Positions 9,377-17,590 are shown, counted from the stretch's first letter. The stretch is 64,000 bases of DNA from M55B129 sp034189085 (GCA_034189085.1 JAXHVH010000001.1:62001-126000), one strand, 5' to 3'. The notes: a model not told the origin generated them from the letters alone. A program made the numbers and translations.

Positions 9377-9429
9377 GCTTAAATACTCCTTTCTACCCCG
9401 CTTAAGTCCGGGTTTACTTTTGGACAACA

Positions 9430-9483
9430 GGCCCTTTTAACCGTAGTTGCATAAACCGCACATACTTACCAGCTAAAAGGGCC
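9430..9483 (-). other. Intercistronic hairpin, copy 1
   Basis: A 10-bp perfect inverted repeat (GGCCCTTTTA and its complement) with a 34-nt loop, lying between the U32-like gene and the creatininase gene. There is no T-run on the coding strand, so it is more likely an RNA-stability or attenuation element than a terminator. The same hairpin occurs in repeat copy 2. Confidence 0.45.
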
Positions 9484-9539
9484 GTCGCTTAAGCACTCAC
9501 TGCGCCGCCTGTTTTATCCATGCGGCTGAACATTCTTTT

Positions 9540-10463
9540 TTATTCAGGTATCGCCATATCCTTGCCGCCGCGCGGGCTCTGCTTGGCTTCCGGGTAGTAA
9601 CGGTCCATGAATTCACGCATAATCACTACCTGCTGGGCCATGGCTATACCTTCAGGTGCCCTGGTGATCTCTCCATGGGCACTGATGGCGCTGTTACCAG
9701 ATTTCAGGTGCAGCGGGGAACCGATGCGCACCATTTCGGGCGCTTCGTAGAACCTGATAAATCCACCTGAGGCTGGCGGGTTGTCGGTATGAACGTCCAG
9801 GGGAACATCAACAGCCTGTCGCAGGGAAGCAATCATCGGCAGAGTCATGTCACGAACAGGGTTGATCGAGTCGGCTCCCAGCTGCTCCAACACTTTGAAG
9901 CTGGCAGGGTTGCCGTGTCCACAGTGCGCCGATATTTTAAAGTGCATGTTCTTGGGCAGTTTGCCCGCTTTGCGCATTTCATTTAATACCCACAGCAGTC
10001 CTTCGTCATAAACCAGCACTCCGCGGCCGCCCAGTTCAGCAATGTGAAGAACTTCTTCAACCGCCCGCACTACCTGCTCCATACCACGCAGACGATAACC
10101 AATCCTTACACCCTGCGAAGAAAGACGGGTAGCACTGGTGTCGTAAGTGGCCCGGGGGCCAACTGACAGGTTCAGTTCCACTCCTTTATCTTTACAAATC
10201 GCAATATACTCTTTCAGTTCACGGGTAGTATGCCTGAAAGTCCCGTAGGTCTCATCAATTCTGTTGATCATAACTCCATAGTCTTCACCCGTTTCCAGTA
10301 AAGCTTTCGCCGCTTCAGCCGAGTTGACTGTCGGTACTTCCAAACGGTAATGGCAACCATCCGGGAAGGTCTTACCCGAAGTGGGAAGATCAAATGAGTC
10401 CGATTTGGGCAGACCCAGTCCTGCTAAAAAATCTCTTGTTTCTTGAAACAACAATGAAAACAC
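9540..10463 (-). CDS. U32-peptidase-like TIM-barrel protein, copy 1
   Basis: Up to 307 aa, resembling the TIM-barrel domain of peptidase U32/collagenase-like proteins (about residues 25-280), with motifs such as SAHCGHGNPASF, DVHTDNPPASGG and SGNSAISAHGE. Many U32 proteins are not peptidases but act in RNA or ubiquinone hydroxylation with an Fe-S cluster; the C-terminal cysteine cluster of those is not seen here, so I do not assign a reaction. The first possible start is GTG 10463, but AAGAAGG at 10467-10473 is too close to it; TTG 10454 at 12 nt spacing is as likely. Preceded by a sigma-54 promoter about 40 bp upstream and followed by creatininase. Identical to the copy at 15479. Confidence 0.75.
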   Translation of the reverse strand: MFSLLFQETRDFLAGLGLPKSDSFDLPTSGKTFPDGCHYRLEVPTVNSAEAAKALLETGEDYGVMINRIDETYGTFRHTTRELKEYIAICKDKGVELNLSVGPRATYDTSATRLSSQGVRIGYRLRGMEQVVRAVEEVLHIAELGGRGVLVYDEGLLWVLNEMRKAGKLPKNMHFKISAHCGHGNPASFKVLEQLGADSINPVRDMTLPMIASLRQAVDVPLDVHTDNPPASGGFIRFYEAPEMVRIGSPLHLKSGNSAISAHGEITRAPEGIAMAQQVVIMREFMDRYYPEAKQSPRGGKDMAIPE

Positions 10464-10501
10464 CGTCCTTCTTCTTATTTGTTATTCTTATTATATACTT
10501 A

Positions 10502-10517
10502 TGCAATTATTATGCCA
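10502..10517 (-). promoter_or_regulatory. Sigma-54 promoter of repeat copy 1
   Basis: On the minus strand this reads TGGCATAATAATTGCA, with the invariant GG and GC 12 nt apart as required for -24/-12 promoters. It lies about 40 bp upstream of the U32-like gene and forms the outer end of the duplicated unit. A PrpR-type sigma-54 activator is encoded at 17890. Confidence 0.85.
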
Positions 10518-10615
10518 ACCTCTTAAACCCCGGTCGGCCTCAATGTGAGGTATTACGTATAGTATTGTCAAACTTTCCGCATCGTTCATATTGAAAGGTT
10601 ATATTTCAAATTACA

Positions 10616-10644
10616 ATGTGAGCCGGCATTTAGCCGGCTCACAT
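10616..10644 (-). terminator. Terminator-like hairpin after the ferredoxin gene
   Basis: A perfect 12-bp GC-rich inverted repeat with a 5-nt loop, immediately after the ferredoxin stop codon. The downstream T content is modest. It likely ends the AOR operon just before the promoter of repeat copy 1. Confidence 0.7.
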
Positions 10645-10848
10645 TTATCCCTGTTCTTCTTCTTCATCATCCAGTTCTTCAATTGCCTCCTGGGCACAGA
10701 TACTGGCGCACAGGCCGCAGCGCTCACATATCTCGGGATCGATATGCGCAACGTCTTCGTCTGTCATCGAAATCGCTCCCTCGGGACAAATATCCATACA
10801 TGCACCACAACCTATACATAATTCTTCATTTACTTTGTAATAAATCAT
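10645..10848 (-). CDS. 2[4Fe-4S] ferredoxin
   Basis: A 67-aa protein with two CxxCxxCxxxC motifs (CIGCGACMDIC and CERCGLCASIC) and an acidic C-terminal tail (LDDEEEEQG). It binds two 4Fe-4S clusters and transfers low-potential electrons in the cytoplasm. It is last in the operon with the aldehyde oxidoreductase, for which it is the natural electron acceptor. The ATG follows a GGAGG site. Confidence 0.93.
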   Translation of the reverse strand: MIYYKVNEELCIGCGACMDICPEGAISMTDEDVAHIDPEICERCGLCASICAQEAIEELDDEEEEQG

Positions 10849-10863
10849 GTTCGTTCCTCCGAA

Positions 10864-11226
10864 TTATTTGCGATGAGCAGGCAGCGGGGGAGCATAAGCC
10901 CAAACCAGTTTAATAGGGACATCGCCGGTATTAATGATGGTGTGTTCAACACCAAGAGGTGAATATATTGCCGAGCCGGCTCTGACGGGAATTTCTTCCT
11001 CACCGTCACCGATCACCAGTTTGCCTTCTCCCTGGATGATGAACATTGCTTCTTCTTCATCTACATGACAGTGGCGGGGAATGCGGCTTCCCACTTCTGT
11101 GGTATTAACGCCCATGGATATCTTGGTGGCGCCGACAGTGTGTTCGGAAATCAATATCTTGGAAACCCGCGGCGGATCACGTCGTTCTCCTTCTATTTCG
11201 CTTTCATGAACAACAATTTTTCTCAT
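10864..11226 (-). CDS. Small cupin protein
   Basis: A 120-aa single-domain cupin. Motif 1 is visible as PRHCHVDEEEAMFIIQGEG with a histidine pair and a glutamate for metal binding, and motif 2 as SPLGVEHTIINTGD. Such proteins bind a metal and act as isomerases, oxygenases or small-molecule binders. Its place between the ferredoxin and a MoaD-like gene suggests a role in the AOR-linked pathway. The exact function is unknown. Confidence 0.85.
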   Translation of the reverse strand: MRKIVVHESEIEGERRDPPRVSKILISEHTVGATKISMGVNTTEVGSRIPRHCHVDEEEAMFIIQGEGKLVIGDGEEEIPVRAGSAIYSPLGVEHTIINTGDVPIKLVWAYAPPLPAHRK

Positions 11227-11255
11227 TATTCTTCCTCCTGTTGTATTATTTTCAG

Positions 11256-11480
11256 TTAACCTCCCTGTAAAAAAGGAGCAATCAAGATGTGATCACCATC
11301 ATGCAGGATATGACTTTCATCCCGCAGTTTATGATTCACAATCACGGTCCCCACATCATCCGGCTCGATCTCCAGCAAATCAATTAGCTGTCTCACCGTT
11401 AGGGGTTCGTCACAGGAAAGAGTCCTGTGACGTTCCCGTTTACCGGCCAGGAAACCGTGTATTTCAACAGTTATCTTGAT
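11256..11480 (-). CDS. MoaD/ThiS-like sulfur-carrier protein with a non-standard start
   Basis: A 74-aa beta-grasp protein, with a body such as TVRQLIDLLEI, DVGTVIVNHK and HDGDHILIAPFLQGG, ending in the Gly-Gly typical of MoaD, ThiS and related carriers. The reading frame has no ATG, GTG or TTG between its upstream stop and the conserved region; the best start is ATC at 11480-11478, with GAGGTGG 7 nt upstream. MoaD-like genes beside AOR genes are known, where they probably serve tungsto/molybdopterin synthesis. The gene begins 27 bp after the AOR stop and precedes the cupin. Confidence 0.8.
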   Translation of the reverse strand: MKITVEIHGFLAGKRERHRTLSCDEPLTVRQLIDLLEIEPDDVGTVIVNHKLRDESHILHDGDHILIAPFLQGG

Positions 11481-11507
11481 AAATATGCCACCTCGTTTAC
11501 CGGTTAA

Positions 11508-13214
11508 TTAATAATCTCTTAAACCGGCCATCTCTTTCTGGTCTACATCAAATACCGAATTAGTCGGAGGCAGGGGCTCCATGCTAAAGATTTCCGGCAG
11601 GCGATCCTGGCCGGGAGTAAATCCTTCCCGCTCATTGAAGGCCCACTCGATCTCGAGCAGATCACGCCCCATTTGCCAGAGCTTTTCTTCGTTCAAATCC
11701 CAGCCATACATACCGTTCAGCATATCAACCATTAACTGTGGATCAGCCAGGAGCGGAGGACGGGCAAAAATGCAAAAGCCCAGCAGATCCAGAACAGCCG
11801 CTCTCAGCTGCAGTTTGCGGGATAGTTCCACCTGTTCCGTTTTTTTGAGAGGATCAGTGGTTTTGCGATCGCCAAAGGCATTGCCTGCGGTGTGATCGGC
11901 ACCCATGGGTGATGTGGCATAGGTTACACCGTTTCCCTTTAAAGCCCGCGGATCATAAGAAGGGAACGCCTGCCCCTTGCTGACAGGAATCCTTCTCACG
12001 CCTAAAACCTGTCCGGTTATGAGGGCGCCGTTGCCGATTATCTTACCGGTCGGAGTGCCTTTCCGCACTTCTTCCAGAAGCTCTATAGCACCATCATAAT
12101 CTCCGAAGTCAACCAGCCCTGCTTCCATAGCCACACCCAGGGCAGCACCGGTTTCGATAGTATCCAGTCCAATATCATTGCAGAGGCGGTTAAGGTGCGC
12201 CACATGGTCCAGGCTGGAAAACCCACAGTTTGAACCGAGGAGACCAATTGTCTCATACTGGAGAGTGGAAACAATGATATTTCCCTTTTCATCAGGGACC
12301 ACGTTGCTGCATTTGATTATACAACCAGACATACAGCGCTTGCCGTATCTCCCCTTGCCACCGCGTTTGTCAATCAGGTTATGCAGCGCTTCACCGGTTA
12401 AGGTTTCAACACCCTCAAAATTGCCGGTGCTAAAATTACGTGTTGGCAGAGCACCCATTTCATTAACAGCGCTGACAATGCTGGCAGTGCCATACATCTG
12501 CTGGTTCTTTGTTTTGGGGCTTTCAATAAGCAGCTTATTGAGTTTGCGCACAGTCTGGTTAAATTTATCCTTATCAACCGGATTGCGCTGGGCCTTACCA
12601 GGCGAATCAACAATGACAGCCAGGAGCCCCTTTGCTCCCATGACTGCACCGAGGCCTCCCCGGGCAGCAAAACGCAATTCGAAATCAGGATCGCTCATTA
12701 TGACAGAAGCACCCCTGAAACGGTTAAGTCCGGCCGGTCCCACGCAGATGACGGCAATTTTATCACTCCATTTATCGCACAGCCGGTTTATCAGCTCATA
12801 TGCACCATTTACCTCAAAATCAACCTCAATTAGATCCGTTTTGCGATCTTCACCAATATGGAGAATGTATTTCTTGCCTTCATTTGCTTCACCTTCAACA
12901 ACGAGGGCCCTCACTCCGATACGGGCGAGGTATCCTCCGGCTGTCCCGCCTGAATTGGCTTCTTTTATTCCCCTGGTGAGGGGGCTTTTTGCCCCTACAG
13001 AAAGTCTGCCTGAGCTTGATGCTCCGGTACCGCCCAGCAATCCGGGAGCGAAAATTATTTTATTGTTCGGTCCCAGCGGATCACAGCCTGCCGGCACTTC
13101 ATCATAAAGAAGATTTGAGGTAATGGATCTTCCACCTTTGTCTTCATATTTAGCCGGCACTTTTTCTTCAGTTACAGACTGTTTGCTCATGTCGAGTCGT
13201 AAAATATACTCCAA
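11508..13214 (-). CDS. Aldehyde:ferredoxin oxidoreductase family protein (tungsten/molybdenum enzyme)
   Basis: A 568-aa AOR-family protein. The 4Fe-4S ligands appear as CMSGCIIKC (CxxxCxxxC) near residue 300 and a further Cys in LLGFCIFARP near residue 500. The N-terminal domain carries the glycine-rich pterin-binding segments (GGTGASSSGRLSVGAKSPLT). Family members oxidise aldehydes to acids, or run in reverse, with a bis-pterin W or Mo centre and ferredoxin. The start is TTG 13214, with GGAGG 7 nt upstream. The associated MoaD-like and ferredoxin genes support the assignment. The physiological substrate may be an aldehyde made from the neighbouring dehydrogenase or hydrolase steps; this is inference. 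Confidence 0.92.
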   Translation of the reverse strand: MEYILRLDMSKQSVTEEKVPAKYEDKGGRSITSNLLYDEVPAGCDPLGPNNKIIFAPGLLGGTGASSSGRLSVGAKSPLTRGIKEANSGGTAGGYLARIGVRALVVEGEANEGKKYILHIGEDRKTDLIEVDFEVNGAYELINRLCDKWSDKIAVICVGPAGLNRFRGASVIMSDPDFELRFAARGGLGAVMGAKGLLAVIVDSPGKAQRNPVDKDKFNQTVRKLNKLLIESPKTKNQQMYGTASIVSAVNEMGALPTRNFSTGNFEGVETLTGEALHNLIDKRGGKGRYGKRCMSGCIIKCSNVVPDEKGNIIVSTLQYETIGLLGSNCGFSSLDHVAHLNRLCNDIGLDTIETGAALGVAMEAGLVDFGDYDGAIELLEEVRKGTPTGKIIGNGALITGQVLGVRRIPVSKGQAFPSYDPRALKGNGVTYATSPMGADHTAGNAFGDRKTTDPLKKTEQVELSRKLQLRAAVLDLLGFCIFARPPLLADPQLMVDMLNGMYGWDLNEEKLWQMGRDLLEIEWAFNEREGFTPGQDRLPEIFSMEPLPPTNSVFDVDQKEMAGLRDY

Positions 13215-13243
13215 ATTATGACCTCCTTTTTTAACAGAATAAG

Positions 13244-14305
13244 TTATCCTTTGAGTTCAGGAATGGCCGCATTATATTCTTCAGCCATGTTTTTCAGGGA
13301 ATCAACCTGGCTGTGGGTAAAGGGGATACCGGACTTCTGGCGTTCCGCTGTCAGGTTTTGTTCTATTTCACCGGGGGCATAAATATTTTTTACGTTACCG
13401 GCCTTTGGTTCATCATGAAGCCTGCTCACATACTCATAGATTTGCCCCTTGAAATTTTCTGTATCGTTAAAAGCATCGATTTTAACAGCCATCAGCAGGT
13501 GGCCGGCATTCACCGGTCCGCTGAAATCAGTTAACTCTCTAACCCCGTCGCTGTATCCGCTGCCGGTTAACATTCCTGCCAGCAGATCAATTAATACAGC
13601 AAGGGCATAACCTTTCACTCCACCCATGGGAACCAAACTGCCATGAAGAGCCTTTTCAGGGTCGCAGGTGGGATTGCCTTCCTCGTCAAGAGCACATTCC
13701 GGAGGCAAAGGTTCCCCTTTTGTGGCACACAACCTTATTTTACCCCTGGCTGTAACCGAACTGGCCATGTCTACAATAATATTGGCCCCATCCCGGCCTG
13801 GTATACCCACAGCCATCGGGTTTGTCCCCAGCAGAGGCCGCTTTCCTCCGAAAGGTGCTATGGCCGGGCTTGAGTTGGTTATTACCAGGCCTACCATATC
13901 TTTCTTCATGGCCTGCATGACATAATATGCCGCCACCCCAAAGTGGTTGCTCTTTTTGACACCTACCATCCCTACACCTTCAGAAGAAGCCATTTCAATC
14001 GCTTTTTCCATTGCCCTGGCTGTAATAACCGGGCCCAGTCCGTTGTCGCCGTCGACAACAGCAGCCGCGTTATAACTGCTTTCAATTTTAATCTGCGGAT
14101 TAGCATTGATCAAGCCCATTTTTAAACGTTTTAAATAAACAGGCATCCTGGCTATCCCATGTGAACTTATACCTCGTAGTTCCGCACAGGTAATAACATC
14201 CGCTGTTACTTCAGCATCCTCTTTGTTAACAGAAACAGCCTGTAAAAGCTTGGCACATGTTTCTTTTAAAACTTCCTGTTGAATTAATAATGTGTCTTCT
14301 TTCAT
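13244..14305 (-). CDS. Malate/L-lactate/ureidoglycolate dehydrogenase family (Ldh2)
   Basis: A 353-aa member of the type-2 malate/L-lactate dehydrogenase family. Typical stretches are present: ELRGISSHGIARMP near residue 50, VDGDNGLG, KKSNHFGVAAYY and GTNPMAVGIP, which in the family form the NAD(P)-binding and catalytic His site (SSHG). These enzymes oxidise 2-hydroxy acids or reduce 2-oxo or imino acids in the cytoplasm. The ATG at 14305 has GGAGGAAG about 7 nt upstream; an in-frame extension to 14323 includes that site and is rejected. It lies between creatininase copy 2 and AOR. Confidence 0.92.
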   Translation of the reverse strand: MKEDTLLIQQEVLKETCAKLLQAVSVNKEDAEVTADVITCAELRGISSHGIARMPVYLKRLKMGLINANPQIKIESSYNAAAVVDGDNGLGPVITARAMEKAIEMASSEGVGMVGVKKSNHFGVAAYYVMQAMKKDMVGLVITNSSPAIAPFGGKRPLLGTNPMAVGIPGRDGANIIVDMASSVTARGKIRLCATKGEPLPPECALDEEGNPTCDPEKALHGSLVPMGGVKGYALAVLIDLLAGMLTGSGYSDGVRELTDFSGPVNAGHLLMAVKIDAFNDTENFKGQIYEYVSRLHDEPKAGNVKNIYAPGEIEQNLTAERQKSGIPFTHSQVDSLKNMAEEYNAAIPELKG

Positions 14306-14346
14306 AAAATACTTCCTCCTCAAAAGCTTTCATCCGGCACTGTTTT

Positions 14347-15315
14347 TTATGGCGGATAAGCGACTGTATAGATATGACGACCGCCTCTGTGCAGGGGTCC
14401 TTTGAGAAGGGCCTCGATTTCTTCGTGCGGTCTCTGGGTGATTGTTTCGGCAGGGGGCAGTTTCCCCGGAGGATATTTCTCTTTGACCATATCAACTACT
14501 TCAACCATGTAGTCAAGAAGAGCTTCCAGGCCCGGCTTCGCCTTGTCGGCGCTGGCCAGTGATGGTTTGCCGATTACACCTTCAGGATAGGAGATAACCT
14601 CCAACCCGCCAAAACCGATTACGCAGTGTCCGGGGAAGGGATACTGGTATACATCGCCGCCCATGTCAATATGGCCGCGCGGGATGCTGCTGCCAGGATT
14701 GTTATCCACGGCATCATTCAGCTTAACCAGTTCCGGGAACAAAGCCATCGAATAGGAAGTTTCCGCTTCGTCAGCATGCCGGAAGGGGGTTTCAAAGGGC
14801 CCGCCGCATTCTTTATCTTTTAAATACTTAGGGATAACTGTCGGCCAGTTCAACATCATCAGTACCGAGGGAACCTGGTACTTTTTCATAAACTGGTGCA
14901 GGGCAGTGGGAATAACATATTCCTGTCCGTGCCCGTTCAACAAAATCTGTTTCCTGAAGCCGGCATTCCAGAAACCGGCAATAATATTGCGCAGGTAGGC
15001 AACAAATACATCTTCGTGAACCACTACTGTCCCGGGCATTCCCAGGTGCATCGCCGGGTGGGAACCATACCAGATCGGCTGCGCTATCGTGCAGCCTGTC
15101 TTCTGGGCTACCTGCTCGGCCATCCGGGTTACCAAAAATGTATCCTCTCCGTAAGGCGCTCCCGCCCCGTGGTTTTCCGTGCTGCCCACGGGAATCAGCA
15201 AAATGTCGTTCTCTTTTAACCTCTCGGATACCTGTTTGCCGGTCATGTTCTGGAAATAAAGCTGGGTATCTCGATCCATGTGCCCTCCGTCAGGGGGCAG
15301 TTTCCATTCTCCCAT
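14347..15315 (-). CDS. Creatininase-family amidohydrolase, copy 2
   Basis: A 322-aa protein identical to the one at 8408-9376, with the same metal-site motifs (STENHG, GEDTF, NGHGQE, HADEAETS) and the same ribosome-binding site before ATG 15315. Here it is followed after about 40 bp by the Ldh2-type dehydrogenase and AOR genes, so this copy appears to belong to the larger operon, whereas copy 1 is followed by an MFS gene. Confidence 0.88.
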   Translation of the reverse strand: MGEWKLPPDGGHMDRDTQLYFQNMTGKQVSERLKENDILLIPVGSTENHGAGAPYGEDTFLVTRMAEQVAQKTGCTIAQPIWYGSHPAMHLGMPGTVVVHEDVFVAYLRNIIAGFWNAGFRKQILLNGHGQEYVIPTALHQFMKKYQVPSVLMMLNWPTVIPKYLKDKECGGPFETPFRHADEAETSYSMALFPELVKLNDAVDNNPGSSIPRGHIDMGGDVYQYPFPGHCVIGFGGLEVISYPEGVIGKPSLASADKAKPGLEALLDYMVEVVDMVKEKYPPGKLPPAETITQRPHEEIEALLKGPLHRGGRHIYTVAYPP

Positions 15316-15368
15316 GCTTAAATACTCCTTTCTACCCCGCTTAAGTCCGGGTTTACTTTTGGACAACA

Positions 15369-15422
15369 GGCCCTTTTAACCGTAGTTGCATAAACCGCAC
15401 ATACTTACCAGCTAAAAGGGCC
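15369..15422 (-). other. Intercistronic hairpin, copy 2
   Basis: The same 10-bp inverted repeat as at 9430-9483, between the U32-like and creatininase genes of repeat copy 2. Confidence 0.45.
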
Positions 15423-15478
15423 GTCGCTTAAGCACTCACTGCGCCGCCTGTTTTATCCATGCGGCTGAACATTCTTTT

Positions 15479-16402
15479 TTATTCAGGTATCGCCATATCC
15501 TTGCCGCCGCGCGGGCTCTGCTTGGCTTCCGGGTAGTAACGGTCCATGAATTCACGCATAATCACTACCTGCTGGGCCATGGCTATACCTTCAGGTGCCC
15601 TGGTGATCTCTCCATGGGCACTGATGGCGCTGTTACCAGATTTCAGGTGCAGCGGGGAACCGATGCGCACCATTTCGGGCGCTTCGTAGAACCTGATAAA
15701 TCCACCTGAGGCTGGCGGGTTGTCGGTATGAACGTCCAGGGGAACATCAACAGCCTGTCGCAGGGAAGCAATCATCGGCAGAGTCATGTCACGAACAGGG
15801 TTGATCGAGTCGGCTCCCAGCTGCTCCAACACTTTGAAGCTGGCAGGGTTGCCGTGTCCACAGTGCGCCGATATTTTAAAGTGCATGTTCTTGGGCAGTT
15901 TGCCCGCTTTGCGCATTTCATTTAATACCCACAGCAGTCCTTCGTCATAAACCAGCACTCCGCGGCCGCCCAGTTCAGCAATGTGAAGAACTTCTTCAAC
16001 CGCCCGCACTACCTGCTCCATACCACGCAGACGATAACCAATCCTTACACCCTGCGAAGAAAGACGGGTAGCACTGGTGTCGTAAGTGGCCCGGGGGCCA
16101 ACTGACAGGTTCAGTTCCACTCCTTTATCTTTACAAATCGCAATATACTCTTTCAGTTCACGGGTAGTATGCCTGAAAGTCCCGTAGGTCTCATCAATTC
16201 TGTTGATCATAACTCCATAGTCTTCACCCGTTTCCAGTAAAGCTTTCGCCGCTTCAGCCGAGTTGACTGTCGGTACTTCCAAACGGTAATGGCAACCATC
16301 CGGGAAGGTCTTACCCGAAGTGGGAAGATCAAATGAGTCCGATTTGGGCAGACCCAGTCCTGCTAAAAAATCTCTTGTTTCTTGAAACAACAATGAAAAC
16401 AC
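15479..16402 (-). CDS. U32-peptidase-like TIM-barrel protein, copy 2
   Basis: Up to 307 aa, identical to the protein at 9540-10463, with the same uncertainty between GTG 16402 and the TTG 9 nt downstream as the start. Its sigma-54 promoter sits only about 17 bp after the end of the 143-aa gene upstream, so it may be transcribed both from its own promoter and by read-through from the nitroreductase operon. Confidence 0.75.
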   Translation of the reverse strand: MFSLLFQETRDFLAGLGLPKSDSFDLPTSGKTFPDGCHYRLEVPTVNSAEAAKALLETGEDYGVMINRIDETYGTFRHTTRELKEYIAICKDKGVELNLSVGPRATYDTSATRLSSQGVRIGYRLRGMEQVVRAVEEVLHIAELGGRGVLVYDEGLLWVLNEMRKAGKLPKNMHFKISAHCGHGNPASFKVLEQLGADSINPVRDMTLPMIASLRQAVDVPLDVHTDNPPASGGFIRFYEAPEMVRIGSPLHLKSGNSAISAHGEITRAPEGIAMAQQVVIMREFMDRYYPEAKQSPRGGKDMAIPE

Positions 16403-16445
16403 CGTCCTTCTTCTTATTTGTTATTCTTATTATATTATATACTTA

Positions 16446-16461
16446 TGCAATTATTATGCCA
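16446..16461 (-). promoter_or_regulatory. Sigma-54 promoter of repeat copy 2
   Basis: Same -24/-12 sequence as at 10502-10517 (TGGCATAATAATTGCA on the minus strand). The repeat ends 6 bp beyond it. The 5-bp insertion relative to copy 1 lies just downstream of the -12 element, in or near the transcription start. Confidence 0.85.
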
Positions 16462-16477
16462 ACCTCTCAAAACACCA

Positions 16478-16909
16478 CTATACAACATCGGATGTAAATA
16501 TTTTGGCCATTCTGATCCGGCAGACTCCATCCTCAAACTCAATGGGGGTGATCTCGGGCGGCATACTGCCGTTCTGCTCCATGGAGTACATGAAGACATT
16601 GGCTATAGGGCAACTAAGCGGCTGCTTGCCATGCTTGGTGAAACCTTCGGTTATATTTTTCAGGCAGCAGCCTTTCACTTTTATAGTTACCGATACATTG
16701 TCTTCTTCCTTTTCAATTTCTTCCACGAAACCATTATCCTGCAACCATTTTACAAGGCTGTCAGTATCTTTAAGATCTTTCACTGCATCCTTGAAAAAGG
16801 AAACTCCCACGGTTGTCATGCGATAACGGGCTCCGCGACCGCGTTCATCATAAAACTCTTTTTGAGATTCAAAAATCAAAGTGTCTTTAAATTGATCCAT
16901 TAAGCTCAT
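16478..16909 (-). CDS. Conserved-looking protein of unknown function, 143 aa
   Basis: I do not recognise this protein. It is soluble and mixed alpha/beta in appearance, with a central GCC pair near residue 80 and a single later Cys in QPLSCPIANVF, which could bind a metal or cluster. This weakly recalls small V4R-type or methanogen regulatory domains, but not enough to name. The ATG has GGGAGG 8 nt upstream. It lies directly after the nitroreductase and just before the promoter of repeat copy 2, in the same direction, so it is probably co-transcribed with both. Confidence 0.75.
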   Translation of the reverse strand: MSLMDQFKDTLIFESQKEFYDERGRGARYRMTTVGVSFFKDAVKDLKDTDSLVKWLQDNGFVEEIEKEEDNVSVTIKVKGCCLKNITEGFTKHGKQPLSCPIANVFMYSMEQNGSMPPEITPIEFEDGVCRIRMAKIFTSDVV

Positions 16910-16927
16910 TTTGCAAACCTCCCGGGC

Positions 16928-17590
16928 TTATTTTTTGTCAAAATAGGACTCTCCAAATTTTTCACTGAATACCAGTTCCTCTATGGGAAGACGTGGCCTC
17001 GCTTTCGGAACTCTGGCCGGTTGGCCAATGGCAATTATGCTCACCGTCTTGTATTCATCACTAATACCAAAATATTCGTTTAAGACTTTTTCATCACGTA
17101 CATCGATGCAGGGAGCCACCAGCCAGCAGGCACCCAAACCCAGGGCGGTAACGGCCAGCAACATGTTTTCAATTGCCGCCGAGGTATCAAAGGGTGTATC
17201 CCATACTTCTTTTTTACCCAGGACAATAACGATAACATCGGATTCATTTACAAAAGCCGATACATCACCGGAAGTCAATTTTTTAAATGCCGCTTCTTTC
17301 TTGGCCTGGTCTTTTAACTTCTCAAACCTTGCATGCATCTGTTTGCTGAGGAATTCACCGGTAAAGCGGCGCCCGCTGCCTCTCCTGCTTAAATCGGAAA
17401 GAAACTTCTTGTTTTTTTCATCCCTGACCACAATGAAACGCCAGGGCTGTGCATTTTCACCGGAAGGAGCCTGACGAGCACTTTCCAGGATCGTGTTCAG
17501 ATCTTCATCGGATACCTTCTCGTCGGTATAATTCCTGATGCTTCTCCGATCATTGATTACCTGCAAAAAAACATCTTTTACATCATCCAT
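16928..17590 (-). CDS. Nitroreductase-family flavoprotein
   Basis: A 220-aa FMN-dependent nitroreductase-like protein. Typical features are RRSIRNYTDEKVSDEDLNTILESARQAPSGEN at the N-terminus (FMN phosphate and ring contacts) and GLGACWLVAP plus IAIGQPA toward the C-terminus. Such proteins reduce nitro groups, quinones or enoates with NAD(P)H, or act as dehydrogenases in cofactor pathways. The ATG follows GGAGG. It is the first gene after a sigma-54 promoter divergent from the PrpR-type activator, so it is likely under that activator. Confidence 0.9.
   Translation of the reverse strand: MDDVKDVFLQVINDRRSIRNYTDEKVSDEDLNTILESARQAPSGENAQPWRFIVVRDEKNKKFLSDLSRRGSGRRFTGEFLSKQMHARFEKLKDQAKKEAAFKKLTSGDVSAFVNESDVIVIVLGKKEVWDTPFDTSAAIENMLLAVTALGLGACWLVAPCIDVRDEKVLNEYFGISDEYKTVSIIAIGQPARVPKARPRLPIEELVFSEKFGESYFDKK

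Larger units (their letters stand above)
8402..10523. repeat. Direct repeat copy 1 (sigma-54 promoter + U32-like + creatininase)
   Basis: This 2122-bp segment is repeated at 14341-16467. The encoded proteins are identical, and every stretch compared by eye was identical at DNA level except a 5-bp difference (copy 2 has an extra TTATA-type unit near 16434) between promoter and first gene. The left edge is 6 bp past the creatininase stop codon and the right edge is 6 bp upstream of the -24 promoter element, so one complete transcription unit is duplicated. No transposase or flanking inverted repeat is visible. Confidence 0.95.
14341..16467. repeat. Direct repeat copy 2 (sigma-54 promoter + U32-like + creatininase)
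   Basis: Second copy of the segment at 8402-10523, offset by 5939 bp and 5 bp longer through one small insertion at about 16430-16440. Both flanks differ from those of copy 1, so the two junctions are distinct. Near-perfect identity points to a recent duplication or continuing gene conversion; an assembly artefact cannot be excluded from sequence alone. Confidence 0.95.

Noticed and set aside
12178..13107. Long (309 codon) plus-strand frame opposite AOR
   Set aside because: Antisense shadow of a GC-rich conserved gene; the AOR frame is complete with all expected motifs.
8402..16467. Composite transposon made of the two 2.1-kb repeats
   Set aside because: The repeats carry no transposase, no terminal inverted repeats and no target-site duplication was seen; the borders follow a transcription unit instead.
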